9,695 bases of DNA from Candidatus Omnitrophota bacterium. GTDB lineage: Bacteria; Omnitrophota; Omnitrophia; Omnitrophales; Aquincolibacteriaceae. The DNA lies in the NCBI GenBank assembly GCA_023246985.1, contig JAHFHJ010000028.1:4007-13701 (forward strand), written 5' to 3'. Under the pieces are notes generated by a model. The model saw only the letters and a list, made by a program, of their open reading frames with translations. It was not told the DNA's origin and made no database searches. Positions 6,484 to 9,695 of this stretch are shown here, piece after piece (positions within the stretch are counted from its first letter, which is position 1; each line of letters opens with the position of its first letter). The position numbers were made by a program, and so were the translations under genes.

Positions 6484-7623
6484 TTATTCCGTTTCCGTAA
6501 GCACCTTTTCGTAGACCTCGAAGGTTTTGCGCGCGGTTTCGGTCCAGCTGAAAAGCCGCACTCGCTCAAGACCCTTTTGACGCAGCGATCCGCGCAGTCC
6601 CGCGTCTTCTTCCATACGGATGATAGCGTCTCTCATGGCGGCCTCGTCCGTGGCATCAATCCTCCAGGCCGCGTCTCCGACCACTTCCGGGATCGACGCG
6701 GAATTCGTGGTTAGGACCGGCGTCCCGAAACTCATGGCCTCCAGAAGCGTCAGCCCGAACCCCTCATAAAGTGAGGGATGGATAAGCGCGAGGGCCTGGC
6801 TGTAGAAGACGGGCAATTCATCAGCATCGATCCTGGGAAGATAAAGGATATCCCCTGCCGACCGAAGATCGGCCAACGCTTCATATCCCGAAGGATAGAT
6901 TTTATCCTTGCGTCCGATGATCACAAGCGAGGCGCGAACTTTTTCAAACTCCTTAAGCTTGCGAAAGAGCCGAACGAGCATCAGGACATTTTTATGCGGC
7001 TTGATGAGTCCCACGTAAAGGAAAAAATTTTCAGGGATCCCGTATTTTCTGCGGATCTTTTCAAAAGCGGGCTGCAACTCGTGAGGCGGAAGCTTGCGGA
7101 AGGTCTCATCGACTCCCTCGTGAATCACCGTGATCTTTTCTTCCGGCGCGCGAAAATGTTCCACCAGATCTTTTTTGGTGTGATGCGATACCGCGATGAT
7201 ATGGTCGGCCGAAGTGACCGCCCTTTGGAGCATAAATCCGGCATAGGCGGTTTGGAGCGGCGACAGGAACTGTTCGCGGAAGATCCAGTGGATGATGTCG
7301 TGAATCGTGACGACAAGTTCCGTTTTCCCTTTCCGGAGCGGGATATTGTAATGCGGGGCGTGCCAGAGCCGACATCGCCGGAGCAGCGCGGGATATTGGA
7401 TTTGTTCCTGGATGGAATAAATGGGCGCACCGAATTTGGCACCCGGTATTGAGTTCGGGACCGGGTGTCGAGAAGGGGCGGCGGCTGACTCGCAAAGGCC
7501 AAAAAGCGCCAAGTCTTTATCGAGACCGAGCTTTCGAAATCCTGAAAGAAGTCCGCGCAGATAAGTTCCGATCCCGGAATGCTGCAGCATTCTGATATCA
7601 AGACCGATCCGGTGGGGTTTCAT
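6484..7623 (-). CDS. Family 4 glycosyltransferase (GT-B, mannosyltransferase-like)
   Basis: The 379-residue product is a retaining GT4 enzyme that uses a nucleotide sugar in the cytosol, probably adding a hexose to the growing lipid-linked oligosaccharide. The N-domain begins RIGLDIRMLQHSGIGTYLRG (residues 5-24), with the glycine-rich acceptor loop. It continues with APIYSIQEQ (66-74), WHAPHYNIPL (87-96) and VVTIHDIIH (104-112). The C-domain has YVGLIKPHKN (203-212, with the phosphate-binding Lys211). The EX7E motif is HPSLYEGFGLTLLEAM (Glu287, Glu295). PVLTTNSASIPEVVGDAA follows, as is usual. The ATG at 7623 comes four bases after the GT9 stop, with AAGGA nine bases upstream, so the genes are probably co-translated. 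A short GC-rich inverted repeat lies inside the coding sequence at residues 53-61. Donor and acceptor are unknown. Confidence 0.93.
   Translation of the reverse strand: MKPHRIGLDIRMLQHSGIGTYLRGLLSGFRKLGLDKDLALFGLCESAAAPSRHPVPNSIPGAKFGAPIYSIQEQIQYPALLRRCRLWHAPHYNIPLRKGKTELVVTIHDIIHWIFREQFLSPLQTAYAGFMLQRAVTSADHIIAVSHHTKKDLVEHFRAPEEKITVIHEGVDETFRKLPPHELQPAFEKIRRKYGIPENFFLYVGLIKPHKNVLMLVRLFRKLKEFEKVRASLVIIGRKDKIYPSGYEALADLRSAGDILYLPRIDADELPVFYSQALALIHPSLYEGFGLTLLEAMSFGTPVLTTNSASIPEVVGDAAWRIDATDEAAMRDAIIRMEEDAGLRGSLRQKGLERVRLFSWTETARKTFEVYEKVLTETE
7440..7467. repeat. Short inverted repeat inside the GT4 coding sequence
   Basis: CACCCGGT (7440-7447) and ACCGGGTG (7460-7467) are perfect 8-bp complements around a 12-base loop. 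They encode a proline-rich loop (HPVPNSIPG) in the N-domain, at a place where family members vary. It may be the trace of a small palindromic insertion or simply chance. Confidence 0.35.
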
Positions 7624-7627
7624 GGAT

Positions 7628-8791
7628 CTAGGTCCTTTTCTGGAGACGGGCGAGGACCGAAAGAAAGGCGTTCAAGGCTTGATCGACCGTGATCTGTTCC
7701 ACGCAGGGATGGCCTTCGACCGGACAGATCTCCGCGCCGCAAGGTGAGCACGGGACTTCGTGGCGAAGAATGCTTAACCGTTCGGTCCACGGATGCCAGA
7801 GCTGGATGTCGTTGGTGCCGCTCGCCAACAGGACAATCTCAAGCCCTTGGGCTGCCGCGATATGGGCCGGACCGGAATCATTTCCAATAAAAATATCGCA
7901 GACATCCAACAGTATCGGGAGGTCCGGCAGGTCGGTTTCGCCGCGCAGGTCAATGATGCGTCCGGAGTTCCGTTTAAGGTCCGGGGCCGCAGATTTCTCG
8001 GCAGCCGTTCCGATCAAAACTATCTGGGCGAGCGAGTCCCGGTCGATTTTTTGGATTAAGGCTTTAAAATTCTCAAAAGGCCAACGCTTGGACGGATAGC
8101 CGGATCCCATGTGGATCGCCACGCGCGGTAGCAACGTCGTGGGCGGGAGAGTTTGGATCTTTTGCCAGAACTTCCGGGACTTTTCAGGAGAATATTCAAA
8201 CGGAAGAAGTTTGTTGTCTTGCGCGATATGGAAAGAGCCCAAAAGATCCAGGTTGAGTCGTACCTGATGCCGGGAAGCGTCATGCGGAACTGCCTCGTTT
8301 AACAAAAAGCCTCCGCCTGTGATCCCGTAACCGATCGTGCGCTTGATCCCGGCAAGGCGCAGGATCAGGATGTTTCGTAGGTCACCCCGCAGATCGATTC
8401 CCACATCGTAGAGGTTAGGTTTCAGGATTTTAATGAGACGCCAGAATTCATTCCATTTCTGATCAAAGGAAGCCTTGCGATTGAACCAGCTGTGCTTGGC
8501 CGCGATCACGGTACGGATTTCTTTGGAATCCTCAAAAAGCGGCGCGATGTCGTCCGTGACAATAAGATCGATGGCGGCATGCGGGAATTTCTTGTGGAGC
8601 GCCCGGATCGCGGGCCGGGACATGACCACGTCCCCGATATGGTCCAAACGGATCACGAGAATGCGGGTGACCGCCGTAAGATCCAAAGGTTTGCGGGACA
8701 GTCTGAACGGAAAAAACAGCATCCCGCCCACCGCGTCAAACGCTCTCGCCAACCATCGCTTCCAGAAGCTTTTAAAAGGATAGAATGTCAT
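7628..8791 (-). CDS. Family 9 glycosyltransferase, ADP-heptose:LPS heptosyltransferase-like
   Basis: The 387-residue product has the GT9 fold used by WaaC/WaaF-type enzymes, which add heptose from ADP-heptose to LPS core at the cytoplasmic face of the inner membrane. ILVIRLDHIGDVVMSRPAI (44-62) is the N-terminal signature, with the conserved Asp54. HMGSGYPSKRWP (227-238, Lys235) and FIGNDSGPAHIAAAQG (301-316, with DSGPAH) form the donor site. The tail has a cysteine cluster (Cys348, 351, 356, 363) like that of WaaF-type proteins. About 40 basic and hydrophobic residues precede the GT9 core, as in other long GT9 members, and may sit against the membrane. The frame is open 45 codons further upstream, but that part overlaps the DUF5989 gene out of frame. 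I choose the ATG at 8791, five bases after that gene's stop, although it lacks a clear ribosome site and probably relies on coupling. The true sugar may differ from heptose. Confidence 0.9.
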   Translation of the reverse strand: MTFYPFKSFWKRWLARAFDAVGGMLFFPFRLSRKPLDLTAVTRILVIRLDHIGDVVMSRPAIRALHKKFPHAAIDLIVTDDIAPLFEDSKEIRTVIAAKHSWFNRKASFDQKWNEFWRLIKILKPNLYDVGIDLRGDLRNILILRLAGIKRTIGYGITGGGFLLNEAVPHDASRHQVRLNLDLLGSFHIAQDNKLLPFEYSPEKSRKFWQKIQTLPPTTLLPRVAIHMGSGYPSKRWPFENFKALIQKIDRDSLAQIVLIGTAAEKSAAPDLKRNSGRIIDLRGETDLPDLPILLDVCDIFIGNDSGPAHIAAAQGLEIVLLASGTNDIQLWHPWTERLSILRHEVPCSPCGAEICPVEGHPCVEQITVDQALNAFLSVLARLQKRT

Positions 8792-8796
8792 GAACG

Positions 8797-8955
8797 CTAG
8801 AAAAGAGTGTAGATGAAGGGTGAGAGCGCGGATCCTTGTGAGAAGATCATAAGAGCGCCCAAGAGGATCATGACCAGGACGATGGGCGTGAGCCACCATT
8901 TCTTGCGGACTTTCAGAAAATCCCAAAACTCTTTCAAAATACTTAACTTGCCCAT
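8797..8955 (-). CDS. DUF5989-type small membrane protein
   Basis: A 52-residue protein starting MGKLSILKEFWDFLKVRKKW. The amphipathic N-terminus ends in a basic/aromatic RKKWW patch. It is followed by one membrane segment (about residues 22-39, TPIVLVMILLGALMIFSQ) and a short tail (SALSPFIYTLF). The LKEFWDFLKVRKKWWLTPI pattern is what I know from DUF5989 proteins, which are around 50 residues and often lie beside SxtJ-like membrane proteins and carbamoyltransferases in glycan or natural-product loci. No biochemical role is established to my knowledge. The ATG at 8955 has a strong GGAGGAG ribosome site. The stop lies five bases before the GT9 start, so translation of GT9 probably depends on this gene. 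No carbamoyltransferase or SxtJ gene is visible between it and the upstream GT2 gene. Confidence 0.85.
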   Translation of the reverse strand: MGKLSILKEFWDFLKVRKKWWLTPIVLVMILLGALMIFSQGSALSPFIYTLF

Positions 8956-9095
8956 GACTCCTCCGTTAGAGAATGAAGCGCTTCAGAAGGCGCCTCCGTT
9001 CATTGTCAAAACCACCGTAATCCATTTATCCCCTGTTCGCTACCGGCACGGTGAGCATAGAACGGTCGCTTCATGTTCTGTTTTTCCACGCATCC
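8956..9095 (-). promoter_or_regulatory. 140-base gap with a strong ribosome site and a 12-bp palindrome
   Basis: The gap precedes the DUF5989 gene and is the longest non-coding stretch in the window. It contains the GGAGGAG ribosome site (8958-8964) and a perfect 12-bp palindrome TGAAGCGCTTCA (8974-8985), which could be an operator. TTGACA (9009-9004 on the minus strand) looks like a -35 box, but no acceptable -10 follows at 16-18 bases. A second transcription start here is possible but not shown. Confidence 0.35.
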
Positions 9096-9695
9096 TTAAA
9101 AAGGCGGCTCTAGGGGTTTGGAGCTAAGAGAGCTGCATGTAATTTCGACCACTTTTTTTGAAAGCAGCGCGGCCACATAAGATTCTCTAAACTTCTTTTT
9201 GAGAAGCTTCCGGGCCAGGAAAATAGGATATTGCTTTGTAAAGTAGAGTCCGTATTTTAAAAACAAAAAAAAGCGTATAGCGAATTCGCCAAGCCGGCCA
9301 TAATACTTTCTGGCAAAATAGATCTCGCTGCGGCGGTATTCCGTCATGGCAAGCATCAGATTTTTACGGGCCGAACCGCCTCCGTAGTGAATAACGCTCG
9401 TTTCCGGAAAATAGTGGACTTCCCACTTTTTCTCCCAAAAACGCCTGCAAAGATCAATATCTTCAAAATAGAGGAAAAAGCCCTCATCCAGAAGTCCCGC
9501 GTCCTGCAGCGCCGTCCTGCGGAGCATCATGCAGGAGCCGGAGACCCAGTCCACATTTTTCATGCTCGCGTGTTTTGCATCGAGATGATCGCGAAAATTG
9601 TAATCATTGATCGTAAGACGGTAGTGCCATATTTTCCGATTCAATTCGGAAAAAAATGTCGGGAAAGACCCGCAGGAGAGGCGAAACCGCTCTTC
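9096..9695 (-). CDS. Family 2 glycosyltransferase, rhamnosyltransferase-like; 5' end outside the window
   Basis: Only the last 199 residues are visible; the frame is open to the right edge, so the gene starts outside. A TTG at 9644 is internal, since the residues before it (RFRLSCGSFPTFFSEL) fit the family's usual sequence. The visible part has the acceptor-side signature VDWVSGSCMMLRR (visible residues 48-60) and LLDEGFFLYFEDIDLCRR (68-85), with the Glu-Asp-x-Asp typical of wbbL/RfbF-like GT2 enzymes. HYFPETSVIHYGGGSAR (94-110) follows. The C-terminal part is rich in basic and aromatic residues and may contact the membrane. This type transfers rhamnose or another sugar from a dTDP- or UDP-sugar in O-antigen or exopolysaccharide synthesis. 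The N-terminal nucleotide-binding half, needed to judge the donor, is not in view. Confidence 0.92.
   Translation of the reverse strand, partial: EERFRLSCGSFPTFFSELNRKIWHYRLTINDYNFRDHLDAKHASMKNVDWVSGSCMMLRRTALQDAGLLDEGFFLYFEDIDLCRRFWEKKWEVHYFPETSVIHYGGGSARKNLMLAMTEYRRSEIYFARKYYGRLGEFAIRFFLFLKYGLYFTKQYPIFLARKLLKKKFRESYVAALLSKKVVEITCSSLSSKPLEPPF

Noticed and set aside
8979..9009. TTGACA as a -35 box for a promoter ahead of the DUF5989 gene
   Set aside because: The hexamers at 16, 17 and 18 bases downstream (TCTGAA, CTGAAG, TGAAGC) do not resemble TATAAT, so no full promoter is supported.

Overview
The window is a stretch of envelope-glycan biosynthesis genes, all on the minus strand, and I see no credible plus-strand gene. 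It reads as part of one or two long operons from a Gram-negative-type bacterium. A GT9 heptosyltransferase-like protein and a GmhB-like phosphatase point to LPS-type glycans. The base composition looks moderately GC-rich by eye. The mixture of GT9, WaaE-like GT2, MGDG-synthase-like GT28 and DUF5989 genes, and the style of intergenic repeats, would suit an uncultivated lineage such as Omnitrophota or a relative. That placement is a guess from gene style; no marker gene is present.

In transcription order (right to left) the genes are: the 3' part of a GT2 rhamnosyltransferase-like gene running off the right edge (9096-9695); a 140-nt gap; a 52-codon DUF5989-type small membrane protein (8797-8955); a GT9 heptosyltransferase-like gene (7628-8791); a GT4 gene (6484-7623); an 88-nt gap; a second GT4 gene (5139-6395); a polyprenyl-phosphate sugar-1-phosphate transferase (3748-5142, ATGA overlap with the preceding gene); a 97-nt gap holding a heptamer-based inverted repeat; a WaaE-like GT2 gene (2877-3650); a DegT/DnrJ/EryC1 sugar aminotransferase (1733-2869); a GmhB-like HAD phosphatase (1198-1752, overlapping the aminotransferase by 20 nt); a 41-nt gap with an AT-rich palindrome; and a MGDG-synthase/MurG-like GT28 gene (23-1156). 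A further gene may start at position 6 and run off the left edge.

A working model, by inference: the sugar-phosphate transferase puts the first sugar on undecaprenyl phosphate at the inner membrane. The GT4, GT9 and GT2 enzymes extend the chain or a lipid-A core. The aminotransferase supplies an amino sugar and the HAD phosphatase may serve an activated heptose or similar sugar. Flippase, polymerase and nucleotide-sugar dehydratase genes are not in view and probably lie outside.

The most striking observation is in the second GT4 gene. A 162-nt, multi-hairpin palindromic element with perfect 10-bp terminal inverted repeats (GTCATTCCCG / CGGGAATGAC) sits exactly in frame between the two Rossmann domains. 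It adds 54 residues to an otherwise family-sized protein. It resembles the in-frame palindromic elements known from Rickettsia, but with a GTCATTCCCG-type repeat.
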